From Rhyacophila brunnea (lineage: Eukaryota; Arthropoda; Insecta; Trichoptera; Rhyacophilidae): a DNA stretch of 64,000 nucleotides. How positions within the stretch are numbered: the first letter of the stretch is position 1; each line of letters starts with the position of its first letter. The position numbers were made by a program, and so were the translations under genes. The notes beneath the pieces are model-generated. The model searched no databases, was not told where the DNA came from, and worked only from the letters and a program-made list of their open reading frames with translations. Where the stretch lies: contig JAGYXB010001414.1 in the NCBI GenBank assembly GCA_022495005.1, forward strand, positions 1,674,001-1,738,000, given 5' to 3'. Shown here in pieces: positions 12,480 to 23,874 of this stretch.

Positions 12480-14255
12480 ATTAATATAATAATAATAATA
12501 AAAAGGCGGGAGCGGGGACGCGGGGGCAGTCGGTCGGCGGACGAACGAGGCGCCCGCAATTTTAAGCTACAAACATTAATTAATTAAATTAATTATTTAA
12601 TTAATCTATGACGTATGGTCCGTGAGGAAGGTAGAACGGACAATCACCAGAGGTCGCTCTACAGAACTAGTGATATGCGGTTATTAGGGGTTTGCGTCTC
12701 CGCTGCCCGACTAGATTCACTTTGTTATTTAAACGTTAAAAAAGTATGTCTTTCATATTATTATTTACATATATTTAAAAAAAATGTTCTAGAGTCTACG
12801 AATATACAAAATGTATTGTAATAAATTTACATGTTTTTTTTTTTTTTAAATATATTTTTTTTTTGCATTTTTTTATATATCTAGATTTATATGCACTAGT
12901 AAAAGCCGGTGAAAAAATAAATTACACATTTTCAGTAACTCCAATACTATCGACCGAAGGTGCTTGGTGGAACTCCATAATATTCATAATGATTTCGAAA
13001 GCGAGACGACGGCGTAAGTCCCTGTCCCCCCCGCGTACGATTTTAATTTGCAGGGGTTCCGAACCTTCGGCCGTCGCTGCGATTTCGATATCTAATCAGG
13101 CATGTACAACTTCCCGCCTAAAACATACTCACACGTCGTTCAGCACTCGCATTCTATAACGCGTTTCAAAATCATTTCTTTTAAAGTAATTAGATAACAT
13201 ATCATTCGGACTATTAAAATTTACAAACTGGTAAGTTATATTAATTCTGAAACGACATTTAATAGTACATACATTTATTACAATATAAATTGATTAATTA
13301 ATAATTATTACTGAATATGAATTAAATTTAACATTCAATAGATTGTAAAAAGTGAAGGGCAGGTAAATATGTATAACATATCACCTTTAAAAATCAGTAC
13401 TAAGCACTAACAATACTTTATTGTTCAAGCATACATTTTTAAACGTATTCGTGAAGAAATATTGTTATTAAAAAAAATATTCACTTGTACATCTATTAAA
13501 GATCAATAATTTGGGTTGTTACGTCGCACATGCCTGATGCAATGACGCGAGAGATCTCGTGTTTAGGAATAAAACCAGGCTCACAATCGCATCTTTAAAA
13601 AAGCTTCAAAATTAGCTCATGTTATAATATTTTAAGCGTATTGACCGACGGAAGGCTCTACGACCGGCGTAGTAGGGAAGTTGTGATATTGCCGTGGCTC
13701 AAATTCATGATGAGCTTTTTTCTAAAATATACACATACTCGTATTCTATTGACGAAGTTAGAGACTGTCATAAGTCAAAAGCTTGCAGTTCTGTGTTGGG
13801 TAAGTACTGATCTTATTCAATAGATATATTGTTTTGTTACGTTTGTATTTTTGCAAGTATCACTTTCAACTATGTTCAAAATATTATAGTCAGAGTGGCT
13901 AAATTAGTTCGGGCTTGGACAATATTAGAAAATCTGTGATTGGTAAATTTTGAATTGCGACGGTCTTCTTTCAGATGCATAATACTTATATTCTTGTAAT
14001 AATACATGTGACAGATAATGTACACATTTGAGATTCTAATAATAAATTAGAAGCCTGGCCTTGTTATATGAATACAATGCGAGTGTTTTAGCGGTACCAG
14101 TGTCCACCTGGCGCAGAAGCCTTTCTTGGCTAGATGCGATTGCGAGCATGATCGTTAACAATAATTGTATGACGCGAGTCGAGCGACGTTGGGCGGGGAA
14201 GATAATAATAATGTTGATTATCATTATTAACATTAATCTCGCTGTCTTCGGGCGG
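12480..14255 (-). other. Region downstream of Tob stop; probable 3'UTR and flank
   Basis: About 1.8 kb after the Tob stop with no recognisable gene. The first 200 bases are GC-richer and probably 3'UTR. A candidate poly(A) signal AATAAA (minus strand, 13432-13427) is followed by GT-rich sequence; another lies near 13277. A second GC-rich patch (about 12505-12555) and poly-T tracts (12833-12876) lie further on. The true 3' end cannot be fixed without transcripts. Confidence 0.35.
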
Positions 14256-14550
14256 CTAGTTCGCCAGGAGCAGAGGCTGGTAGCGGGGCGCCATGTCTGC
14301 TGGGGGCGCCCACAGCTGCTCGGGCGGGGGCGGCGGCGGGGGAACTGCATAACGTCCCCCGGCCGAGGGGGCCGGAGTACCCGACTGGTCAACCGCGTAC
14401 CGGGGGTAGGGCGGCGGGAAGGGCGCTCCGGGGAAGTAGCACGAGGGGTCTGGTGCTCCGGGAGACATGGATCGTCCACCGCCGCCACCTGCGGCCTGCT
14501 GCTGGAGGGCTCGCTGCTTTATGTAGTTGGAGAATTCCGTTGGTGACATT
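14256..14550 (-). CDS. Tob: Tob/BTG anti-proliferative protein, last coding exon
   Basis: Second and terminal coding exon of the Tob gene. The acceptor, TTAATATTCCAG|AATG, follows a T-rich tract; the first base completes codon 216 (AG+A = Arg), so the phase is exact and the joined protein is 313 residues (human TOB1 is about 345). The exon starts MSPTEFSNYIKQRALQQQ, a segment placed like the second, C-terminal PABP-binding region of vertebrate Tob. It continues as a Gly-, Pro-, Ser- and Tyr-rich low-complexity tail with a run of Pro, and ends QPLLLAN, reminiscent of vertebrate QPVMAN. The stop is TAG at 14258-14256. Exon assignment rests on the splice sites and the continuity of the family alignment; no transcript was available. 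Confidence 0.92.
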
Positions 14551-15099
14551 CTGGAATATTAAAAAAACATCCGTTAGGTAATCAAAAGTGTATATTATTA
14601 TGTTATAAAAAAATATGTAAATTCTCGGAGGTATTATTTTAATGGTACGTTCAAGAAAATGAAAATCTTCATAATGTTGAGCATAATCTAACATTTGACC
14701 ATACACTTTGTTTGAATAGTTGGTATCTATATTCTTCAAGAGAGGTGGAGAAGTAAATGGAAATAGTTTTTTGTACTTGGCAGGAAATAATTATATACTA
14801 ATTTAAAAAATCAACCAAATTTCTAACGAATAATACTTGATAATAGGTACCGGGTATTCCAATATAGTGTATACACACTTTAATTATTGCTCTTTAATGG
14901 AAATAGACCTTTTGTTGATAACCATAAGGTGCATTTACAATTAAAGTGTCAATGTGTTATTGCGGTATAGGTACGAATACAGAATGTATAAAAGTAGCAC
15001 AGCGTACAGATATATATTCCATATTTCATTTATAATGCATTATAATCGTTAAATTTATTTATGACAATTTACAAAAATAGTTATTTGAGATTTTCCTCG

Positions 15100-15169
15100 A
15101 TTTGACGCCCCTCTAAACCTCGCGCCCTTAGCCTGTACCTTTATTAACTACGCAAACGGGACGTCACTG
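15100..15169. mobile_element. hAT-type terminal fragment in Tob intron
   Basis: Ends in CGCAAACGGGACGTCACTG, matching the CAGTGACGTCCCG terminus of the 285-bp hAT MITE at 4984. Only this terminus is recognisable, and the other end was not found. Confidence 0.4.
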
Positions 15170-15779
15170 CTTTGGATACAATAATAATATTATATAAATG
15201 GATGGCGTATGTATAGCTATTAATAAGCTGTCATTTTTGATCATAATAAATTACTACCTACTAGAATATTATCATATAATAATAATTATACTTTTATTAT
15301 TTGAGGTTTTAAAAAATGATTTTATATATAAAAATATTAGGTTCATATTACTACTTTTAAAATGAAGGTCAATATTGATTTGCGATCAATAATATTATGT
15401 ATAAGCAAACGGTGACTTACAAAAGTTTACAAGTAGTATGCGTGTAAAAAATCTAATAGACGTGATTTTCTTTCAGGGTCATGTCAGGGCCCTTAATTTG
15501 ACCCTTACAACGCTCTACAGCAGTCTCGAATGTCAGATAGGCGTTTAAAGTATTTATGTAGTTCACTTTAACGAGGCGTAACTTGAGATCCTTTCTGATT
15601 GTTATATAAATTCCTATTATCGAAGTGATAGACATCACTTCAGTTGGTTTGTACGAGATTCAATCATTATTATATATTATACCTATTTTTAACAAAGCTA
15701 GCGATGCTAGAAATAATATATATTATCTAAGATATGTCTGCCTATTTGCAATTTATTTTATGGTTGCTATCATATTAGA

Positions 15780-16159
15780 TGACATAAAATGCCGCCCCTA
15801 GGCAGCGCCAAAATGCCGCCTCATTTTTTTATACATTATTTTTACCATCCTTTCATGAGTAAGATATATAAGAAATGTGTTATATGGATACATTACCAAT
15901 AACATATCAGACTAATCGCAAATCTCCAAGTGTTGTGGTCTCTGGTTTCTGATCACCAAGGACGTTGAAGGGCAACGGAAGTAAACTAGATATCGTGAAT
16001 CCGATAAAACCAGTGAGCTGATTTTTTTAATGGAAAGATATTTTCATTATTACTAAGTTTATGTAGCTATTTCTATATATTCCAAATGATTTTCCTCCCT
16101 TCGAGTAACTGCCACCCCCAAGCAACGCTCAATCTGCCTACCCTCACGGGACGTCACTG
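15780..16159 (-). mobile_element. hAT-type MITE, diverged inverted copy in Tob intron
   Basis: Inverted relative of the element at 4984-5268. The right end reads TCAATCTGCCTACCCTCACG then GGACGTCACTG; the left part carries AAATGCCGCC motifs as in the reference copy. Central matches include a GTTGAAGGGCAACGGAAGTA-like block. It is about 95 bases longer than the 4984 copy, and its left terminus is eroded, so no duplication can be defined. Confidence 0.7.
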
Positions 16160-16415
16160 ACTACTCAACTCATAAAAGAACATAAAATTCTTGAATGTAT
16201 TGAGAACTGATAAGTGATAAGTTGTTAGCGAAAAAAATAACTTACAAATATGATACGATAATCCAGTTAATAAGATTTTTTGTTCTTGAATTAATCGTCT
16301 GTTGTCTTCAATACATATTTATCCTAGTTAAGTACCGAAAAACCTTGATACGATTATTGTGGCATATGAGATTTTTCATTGAAATTTTATTGCATTAATA
16401 AGAAATTAGTTTTAC

Positions 16416-17062
16416 CTGTTGGCGCGTTTGCTGGTCGTTTTAAGTTTGGTGCTGCCAAACTTGGTTTGGGCGAACGTCGCAGTGGTGAATGTGAGAGGTG
16501 CGGCAGCTCTAGGCAGGAAGGGCGGCGCGGGGCCAGGAGATCCGCGGTAAGCGGGCGGAGTGGGCGATGGCGCCAGAGAAGGCGGCAACGGCGCCCTGGG
16601 CGACAAGCTGAGTGCCCCCAGTCCTCCGCTCACAGCTTCGATAGGCCTGAAGCATTGCGCTTCAGGGTTGAAGGTGCGCGTCACTTCACGATCCGCAGAC
16701 CTGTCTTCCTGCTGGTCCTCACTGAACAAAACCTTAACAACACCCTTCTCTCCGATTCTATAGCTGACTTCACCAGGGTCTACCCAGACAGCCAGTTCAG
16801 GTGGGAGATTCTCCAAGACATCTCTTACGGGGACTCCTGATTCTCGCGATGCTCTTTGTAAAACAGGGTCCAGAGGCTCTCCAGTTTTAATGCAGCGGAA
16901 GGCAGATCCTTTAAAGGGTTTTTCGGGGTACCAGTGCCCGCTGAACTTGTCCTTAAGCGCCTTCTCCAGCTCCTCGCCGAATATGTTGACGCGGCGCCGA
17001 GGCAACTTGTTGTACAGGTACGATATCACGAAGTTAAGCGCGACTTGTACTTCAATATGCAT
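16416..17062 (-). CDS. Tob: Tob/BTG anti-proliferative protein, coding exon 1
   Basis: Encodes residues 1-215 and the first two bases of codon 216 of a Tob-type protein. In this family the BTG domain binds the CAF1/CNOT7 deadenylase and PAM2 motifs bind poly(A)-binding protein, so Tob recruits CCR4-NOT to mRNAs and restrains proliferation. Seen here: the BTG domain at about residues 1-115, with box A around HWYPEKPFKGSAFRC (43-57) and box B around LPPELAVWVDPGEVSYRIG (86-104). Trp93 matches the Tob residue known to be needed for CAF1 binding. A basic PRRR at 21-24 sits in the usual nuclear-signal region. A PAM2-like motif, TFNPEAQCFRP, lies at 130-140. The following region is Pro/Ser/Ala-rich, then comes a conserved TFTTATFAQTKFGSTK block. 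The ATG at 17062 begins MHIEVQVALNF as in the family. The exon ends AACAG|GTAAAAC; read-through would stop at once. The exon is much more GC-rich than its surroundings. Confidence 0.95.
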
Positions 17063-17209
17063 CTTGATTTGTTTTTTCTCTTCTCCGTTTTTACGCTAGC
17101 TTAAGAAAATATTGTTTATGTTTTGTTTGTATGTTTGGTTGGCAACCGTTGCGGGATGCCGTTGTACTGTTGTACTGTTCGTGGCGGTAGCCTGACGAGC
17201 ATACAGCAC
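17063..17209 (-). other. Tob: Tob 5'UTR part of exon, with upstream splice acceptor
   Basis: On the minus strand a T-rich stretch followed by TTTATTTACAG|GTGCTGTATG ends at 17210. This is a good 3' splice site 147 bases before the Tob ATG, so the 5'UTR is probably spliced from one or more upstream non-coding exons. I could not find a convincing matching donor; the promoter candidate near 17.9-18.0 kb is the nearest place for exon 1. Confidence 0.6.
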
Positions 17210-17319
17210 CTGTAAATAAATAAAAAAAATATATCAATACATTGAAAAATAACAATAAAACATAATATATGCTTGCATTATTTGACACAAATACAATTGA
17301 ATGGATTACTTTTAGAGCT

Positions 17320-17452
17320 TATGGTAGTATCTCGAGTTTTTTTCGATTTTCAAGATTCAAGAATTCTTCGATTCAAAAATTTCTTTTCGAGAATTCTTGA
17401 AGATTGGTTTGTTGATTTCTCGAGAATTCGGTGTTGAAAAATGGTAGATATA
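17320..17452. repeat. TCGAGAATTC-rich fragment in Tob 5' intron
   Basis: Contains repeated CTCGAG and CGAGAATTC words and is bracketed by ATGGTAG on both sides (17321 and about 17443), suggesting a small hAT-like insertion related in style to the element at 28698. Ends and duplication are not clean, so this is tentative. Confidence 0.3.
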
Positions 17453-17814
17453 ACACCATATTCCAGATAGGTATTTTGCAAGTATATATTGATTTCTCAC
17501 CATCGTTAATGCAATGGAATGATAAAATACGTCTGGCCAGTGTCTGGAAAGCATTTATTAATGACATAATTCACAGCTCATGTTTTTGTCATAACGGTTA
17601 CTGTTCGGGCTATAATAGGATTATTATTTTATTTTAAAACATCGTTATACATTGTTACATTACATTACACCATTGCCAACAGAAAAATTAGACACGCACC
17701 AAAATAATTATATTCGGAGATCAGGTGAAAATTGTATAATATCAAATTTCGTAACTATTACAGATTTAATTCGTCACGCAATTCGCCGCGAAAACACGTA
17801 ATCGTATCTAACAT

Positions 17815-18060
17815 CATTCCGTTCGTTGCTTCTCAGACACGAATCTTTTTGTTCGGATGAAAGTGAACGCAGCCGCGGTTAGGCGAAAAGCGACCCGATT
17901 GTTGATTGGTCTCGGAGAACCGGCTGTGATGCACTGACGGGTCAGGAAATGACTTCCGCATATTCCGGTGCGGCTAATCAGAACGTTTTTTATTGGTGGG
18001 ATGTTGCATTTGGGTCGACGGGTGCATTCGTACACAATGTAATAGGGGGTCGACAAGGTA
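17815..18060 (-). promoter_or_regulatory. Candidate Tob promoter region
   Basis: GC-richer island upstream of the Tob gene. Read on the minus strand it carries two CCAAT boxes (around 17990 and 17904) and a TCAGTG at 17937-17932 that fits the arthropod initiator. No TATA box is evident. The strand and the link to Tob are inferred from position. No good splice donor is visible in it, so the first exon is not resolved. Confidence 0.4.
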
Positions 18061-19200
18061 TTAACAAAACATTCAAGTACATTAAAAACATAATAAACTA
18101 TCTGAAGTACACGGTTTCACACGACGTGGCTTCATCGATCGATATAGATACATTTATCTTACTTAACAAAACGATAATAATTATATTCAATAATATTCAA
18201 ACACCATTCTGCAGGTATCTAAAGCATACAAAAAAATCCGATATGTCGACGAAAAATTCGAATTTGGAAATCTAATTTGCACAAACAAACTTTGAATTTT
18301 TATATATTGTAGCTGTCAGTTGAGGCGAAATAGGAAATCAAACAAACATACTTAACCTTTCTATAAACATAAATGGCTCAAATATTATTTAGAAAAAAAC
18401 TTCAATAGCTTTACACATTCTAATATGCAAAGGAGAAGAGGGACACTTAAAACATAATACTTTTTTTTAATTTATTAGTTTTTGAGTAATTTCTGTAGGT
18501 AGGTACCCAATTAGATAGGGATATGACAAAAATGCATTTAATTTTCAATATTCGCGATTTCATATTCTTAATAGATTAACACTGAGTAACAACATGTTAA
18601 TGATCAGACAATATTTATTACGTCAAGCCGTCAAGCATTTTTTTTCGTATTTCATGTTTTATTTTTCGTATTTCGTTTTCTATACATGTTTGCAATGTTT
18701 ACCCGTTATCATAAAAATGCATGTATGTTATCATAAAATGTACGTACCTAAATCTTTACAAAACGCACTGTGATTATGTTAGTTAATCAGCTACCTCTAC
18801 GCTACCTGGAATAAAGTATGATCTGCTCACTTACAAATAATATTGGAAATGTGATTTGAAATGTGATGGGTAATGTGATTTCCCGGGGCAATTACATTAC
18901 CAAGTAGAAGGTTTTAAGAATGTTTATAAATAAATACTATCAAGCGAAGAAATGCTACATACATGAACTATATTTTCTGCAATGAAAAGTAGCTATCATA
19001 CACTCCAGCTTATATCACAGGGTTGCAGTCAGAAGCTTCGTTTTGCAATGCAACCTCAGTAAGTGTCTCAATGTTTAAGGCGTTGGTGATCTGATACGTC
19101 TGGGCGTCTGGTACAAGATAGGGAGATGAAAAATTTTATCGCCAGCCTTTGATAGAAAATAGAACTCAAAGAAGATGACATATAATATTTGGATTCGAGG
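18061..19200. other. AT-rich stretch upstream of Tob
   Basis: No gene or transposon boundaries were recognised. It may contain non-coding 5' sequence or regulatory DNA of Tob. Confidence 0.4.
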
Positions 19201-19214
19201 TTGAATCTAGATTT

Positions 19215-19395
19215 ACGTATGAAAATGCCGCCATACAGTAATACCCAAGGGACATTAAACGATCATAAAGGACGCCTTAAAATCCGCTAGATAGATGAAC
19301 TTATAAAGTTCTGTGGATGTAGGTACGTGAAAGCAAAGAACTAGGAGTCAGGAAGAGTGGAAAGAGCTGGGGGAGGTCTTCATAAAATTATGCTG
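19215..19395 (+). pseudogene. Degraded RTE LINE 3' fragment
   Basis: Decayed copy of the RTE C-terminal region: AGATAGATGAACTTATAAAG followed by TTCTGTGGATG, then GAGTGGAAAGAGCTGGGGG and GTCTTCAT correspond to the WIDELIKFCG and SWRKLGEAF segments of the better copies. Stops and small indels occur throughout. It is older than the copies at 1944 and 42721. Confidence 0.65.
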
Positions 19396-19496
19396 ATATA
19401 CGATATTAATAACTAATAAATTAGTACAACATATAGAGAAAAATAATCTAATGGAGCTAAGGAATTCATTTGCCATCATCCGGAAACAATTGAAGC

Positions 19497-19837
19497 GCCT
19501 AGTTTCAAAAGCCCCTAAAACAATTTTAGGTAGTTCTCAGAAAAATGATAAAAATGATAACAAATCATAACTATTAAATCTGTGAACTTTATGTATTTAT
19601 TTTTTAATTTGTTACATTTTAAAGAGTATTTTGGCTTTCGATTTTAGGGGTATTTGAAAAGCACACCCAACCATTTTGGCGGGTTTTGAAATTTACCCTA
19701 ATTTTTAGATCATACGGTTTTTGGCGTTTTTTTAAGTTCAATCATTGGCCATCATATAGGTAACAAAAATATCCATCTAAATACATATTTAACTCAAATT
19801 TTTTCAAAAACCGTTTTAGGGGCTTTTGAAACTAGGC
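19497..19837. mobile_element. 341-bp TIR element
   Basis: The ends are a near-perfect inverted repeat of about 25 bases, beginning GCCTAGTTTCAAAAGCCCCT at the left and inverted at 19813-19837. A further partial copy of the repeat (TTTTAGGGGTATTTGAAAAG) lies inside near 19645. It has no coding capacity, and the target duplication could not be resolved. Confidence 0.7.
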
Positions 19838-20569
19838 AATTAAATTATGGAACGAATTTACATGGAAAATTATATATGGACATAGTTATGCAGAAAGTAG
19901 CCAGTGCACAAAAAAATGAGATATGATAATATAGATCAGATGCGAGAAGGTTTTCTTTAAATTCTGCTGAAAATAGCCAGGCCGCAAGAAAAATATTCTT
20001 GAAATAAAATATTATTTACAATTTTACATTTTACACACATTTTTAATATCATGTTGTGTGTGTCATTATCTCAGTTCGACATTATTGTAGACTGGCTACA
20101 TTCTGCAAAACTACGTTCATTTTACGGTCTTGTTCATGCATCGTTTAGTACCCATTAATCGTGTTAAAATACTACGCTAATTTTACTATTTCGACTGTGT
20201 GTACTGTACCAATGGTGTAAATAACTTTTATTTAATAAAAAAATATGAGATATTAATTTTAAAAAGAAAAAAAACTGTTTGGTTGGGTTAGGATAATTTT
20301 GGAGTGGCATAGTAATGTTTGCTTTCCGCACGCAGTGGCGATCCCTTAAAGAAGGCACCGTTAATAAATCATAATTATTATTTAATAAACTCGTTATGAA
20401 GTAAAGTAAAACATACGCAACGTTCCGAAGCGTTTGCATGAATAAACTTCATTAGACAATACCTTATCACCGCTTTCTCCGTTGCTGTTCCAACAAGATT
20501 TTGTGAATAAACTAATTGCGAGGCGTGAATCTTACAATTAATGAATAGTATACTAAGGAACACTTAATA

Positions 20570-20820
20570 TACCCGCGTTGGTAATTGGGCACCCGCCCAC
20601 CGCGGCCGATAAATATTTTCTCTTGGCTTCGCAAATTGCTTTTCGGTAGGACGCGTTAATGAAACGAATATTAAATTTGCCGCCGTCAAAAAACCGGGAG
20701 ATAATTAAAAGCATATTAAAAGGTAGGTGGCCCTCTTCAATTATTTAAGGTATGTGGTTCAACAGACTTGAATATTTCGGCGATCGGGCCCAGAAGTCTT
20801 GTACGGGGGCGGTTCGATTT
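20570..20820. other. GC-richer non-coding island
   Basis: Stands out from the AT-rich surroundings, with runs such as CACCCGCCCACCGCGGCC and GCCGCCGTCAAAAAACCGGG beside TAAT-type motifs. No open frame or splice pattern supports an exon. A conserved enhancer-like element is possible, but conservation cannot be seen from one genome. Confidence 0.25.
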
Positions 20821-20921
20821 CTAAAACCCACCATATTGTTATTATTACGTTAGACACATTTGTAGAATTTAAGACCGCATTTTTACATCCCTATATTTTT
20901 ATTCGCAGGACTTTAAAAGTA

Positions 20922-21410
20922 TTTTACAACGTTTTTATTAGCTCGTATTCTTGTTTGTCCGGTACAGATTTTTTCTTGTTTCTCCAAAATTTTTAACTAA
21001 CTTACCGACTTGATAGACATTTGAAACTTTTAGAATATGTCAAAACACGACGGGAACGCATTTTTTTTAAAAATATTTTTGGCCATCTTTAAACAAAATT
21101 GAATTCATTTTCAGTTAATTCTGTTTTGTATGTTTCGGAAAAAAATCGTTAAAAGTAATATTTACTACTCACTATTATTGGTTGCTAAGTGGGTCCTAGC
21201 AATTAATTATTAACATATACGTGCGTTACTATGGAAATCAATATGAAATGTCAAAATGACATTTCAGTATTCAGTATTCTATAATATTTATTCAGTATTT
21301 CTTCAAATTCAAAAAAAAGTATTTATTAATACATAAAATTGTCAAGTTTATATGATTCAACAGAAACAAAAAAAAGTGGTATATAAAAAGTTCGTTTTAT
21401 CTTGTAATTA
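20922..21410 (+). mobile_element. MITE-like repeat family M2, copy a
   Basis: Member of a family of about 450 bp seen five times in this window. One end is TTTTACAACGTTTTTATTAG and the other carries the inverse TACAACG-type sequence followed by a conserved AAAAAGTTCTTTTTATCTTG-like tail. The interior includes a TTGTTTGTCCGGTACA motif, a hairpin made from TTGCTAGG and CCTAGCAA-like arms, and a small palindrome containing TGTCA and TGACA. No coding frame. Confidence 0.7.
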
Positions 21411-22017
21411 TTTAGTTTTACGTAGGTACCAATAAAAATATCATTTGGAAATCGCTTACAACTATTTGATTAAAATGTAAAAACAAGAGAATTCAAAAAA
21501 CGAAAATATTCAGTACGGTGACTTTTGCTGGTATATTTTAAACTAAGTTAAAAACGAACAAAATAATTCATGGTAAGTACATGCACAACATGTGAGCGAT
21601 GTTGAACCGACCGGTAATCTAGTCCGGTTTAGGAGAAAGGTATACTTCGAAACGATGACTGTAGTATAGTGGGTGCACTGAGTTGATTCACTCTTGAACC
21701 CCATCTCAATTTCCCTCAGAGTACCCACATACGTACTTATGAATAGAATGGCAGATTCGTGGGACTGAGTGTCTGCTGTACCTATTACTATGCCCAATGT
21801 CAAGGACGCCGTGAGTCCTGATACGAATCCGCTGACTAGTCTGATAAACAACAAACAGACAATACATTTTTACTAATCATTTTCTAACGTGTTTGTATTT
21901 ATAAAATACTTAAGCTCAAAATATAATACGTGTTGTATAACAGTGATGTTTTTGGTTTTGAGGCGATATATTACAGGAGTAATGTTTCATTTTCTATGTT
22001 TAACAGTATTTTTTATA

Positions 22018-22600
22018 TCATCATCATCATCAGCCGGGGTCAATCCACTGCTGGATGAAGGCCTCCCCAAGCTTTCTCCAACTCTCTCGGTCCTGTGTCG
22101 TTCGCTGCCACGTATTTCCGCCGAACTTTACCAGTTCGTCAATCCAGCGGCTTTTAGGGCGGCCCTGTGGCCGTTTCATGCCCCTTGGGTACCACTGGAT
22201 GACGGCATTTGTCCAGTGGCCGTCCTTTCGGCGAGCAATGTGCCGCGCCCATCTCCATTTCACCTGTTTGGCAACGTATATTACATCGCGTACTCCTGTC
22301 TGCTTTCTAACCCATTCGTTTCTCTTACGGTCCTTTCGCGTGATGCCCAACATACACCTCTCCATGCCTCGCTGTGTGACTCTTAGCCTTTGGACATCTC
22401 TCGTGTTGAGGGTCCACGTCTCGCAGCCATACGTGAGCACGGGTAGCACACATTGGTTGAACACCCTACGCTTAAGACATAATGGTAGGTCACTCTTGAA
22501 GATACTATTCAGACGTCCGAAAGCACTCCATCCCAGCTTTGTTCTTCGAACAATTTCATCGTGCATGCTTCCGTCTATGGACACCTGCTGTCCGAGATAG
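22018..22600 (-). pseudogene. RTE-type LINE 3' fragment, diverged copy
   Basis: Minus-strand RTE reverse-transcriptase C-terminus from YLGQQVSIDGS through WSAFGRLNSIFKSDLPLCL, YGCETWTLNTRDVQRL and FGGNTWQRTTQDRESWRKL to IQQWIDPG, followed by an (ATC/GAT)n tail at 22018-22033. It is open throughout (about 190 codons) but differs from the 1944 and 42721 copies at many positions, so it belongs to another RTE subfamily. It is 5' truncated, and no convincing target duplication was found. Confidence 0.85.
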
Positions 22601-23169
22601 ACGTATATAGCTAAGTATAATATATTATTTATGAATACATATAAAAAAAAAACAGCGAAGAAAATGTATACTAACTTAAATAACAATAGAGGTAAAATCG
22701 ATAAAAATTTTACGGAAAAAAATCATCATTCAATAGATAATTTTCCGACTTGTTGAAGCTTATAATCAGAAAACACGTGCATATTTAAATGTCAGCGACT
22801 ATAAATAATTTAGATATTATCGTCGATTGAAAGAAGCCAACCCTGAAAACGTTGTCTTATAACGACTTACAAGAGTTTTCATTTTAATATTTTTAAGTTC
22901 TTTCGTGAATCATTTTTTATTTTGGTTTGTTCTTAGTTCAAAAAATTAAATTCAATTGTTCAACAGTTCAAAAACTATAGTACGACTATTATAAACGTGC
23001 GTCAAATGTTGTGTCAACGAGAAATATTGCTCTGCAGATATTTTCGTAAACTTTTTTAAATCAAAATATTCAGTAGTATAAGTAAATCTAATATCACAAT
23101 TTAATGCCAAACGTTTGGCAGCTTCTTAATTAATTGACACAGAATTTTTATAAATTTTTGATCTTTTGA

Positions 23170-23440
23170 TGGTTCTAGCTCACGTGACCTAATGGTAGTG
23201 TGTTTCTAGCTTAAGCCCCTTAAGATGCGGTCCATACGGGTGTGACATGTATTTACTCTGTAGCCCAAGAGCGCGATACTCGGTGATATTTTAGCAGAGC
23301 CCCAAAGATTAGTCATTGAACCCCCTCCCTTTAACCTGCAGTGGTTCTACAACAGCGATCTACACTATATGCCAAAAGGCGCAACCACGCATAAGCATTA
23401 CTCTCCAACAATGGAGCGTGGTAAGGTGAAATGAAGTGCC
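23170..23440 (+). repeat. Possible tRNA-derived SINE or GC-richer repeat
   Basis: Block of atypical composition beginning near GTGACCTAATGGTAGTGTG, which resembles a tRNA A-box and D-arm. A convincing B-box was not found. It ends around GGTAAGGTGAAATGAAGTGC. Tentative. Confidence 0.25.
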
Positions 23441-23874
23441 AGACTTTAGATAACGTCAAGACAAGTAAATAAAAACGATTCTAAAAAATTTAATTTACGC
23501 CTCTTTGACTCGAAAATGTCAATGCTATGCAAATGCATAAATTGGTCCATTGGCCTTCATTCACGCTAATCAATTGTAATAATGACCGTTTTACGTCCCA
23601 TGTAACTGAAAAGGTCATTCATTATTTCTAAAACACTAAATATTCAACGTTTCGTTACGGCAAGTATATATACATTATCTTACTCAACATTTTTCTACCT
23701 ACGTGATACATTATACATTTTTTAGAAAATCTAGTCTGAAATAATACGTAATGTAAGGTTGTATATACATTTTTTGTTGTTTAATACCCAAGATTTTAGA
23801 CGAAATTATAATAAGCAATCTATACCTTGTAAACAAAAAAGAATACTTTCAGGAAAACGCAATTTATGTTCAGA

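Larger units (their letters stand above)
14551..16415 (-). other. Tob coding intron carrying hAT-type fragments
   Basis: Intron of about 1.87 kb between the two Tob coding exons, with a GTAAAA donor and a TTCCAG acceptor on the minus strand. It is AT-rich and contains at least two pieces ending in GGGACGTCACTG (near 15169 and 16159), both recognisable as hAT-type terminal repeats. A 61-codon minus-strand open frame (15638-15453) also lies inside; it reads like protein but matches no family I recognise. Confidence 0.85.

Noticed and set aside
13641..13803. Plus-strand exon ending at GTGTTGG|GTAAGTAC downstream of Tob
   Set aside because: The donor is good, but the frame has no recognised similarity and lies opposite the probable Tob 3'UTR region; not enough support.
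14061..14546. 161-codon plus-strand frame over Tob exon 2
   Set aside because: Antisense of the GC-rich Tob exon; Arg/Gly-rich composition is explained by the opposite-strand coding bias.
16379..16840. 153-codon plus-strand frame over Tob exon 1
   Set aside because: Antisense shadow of the Tob coding exon.
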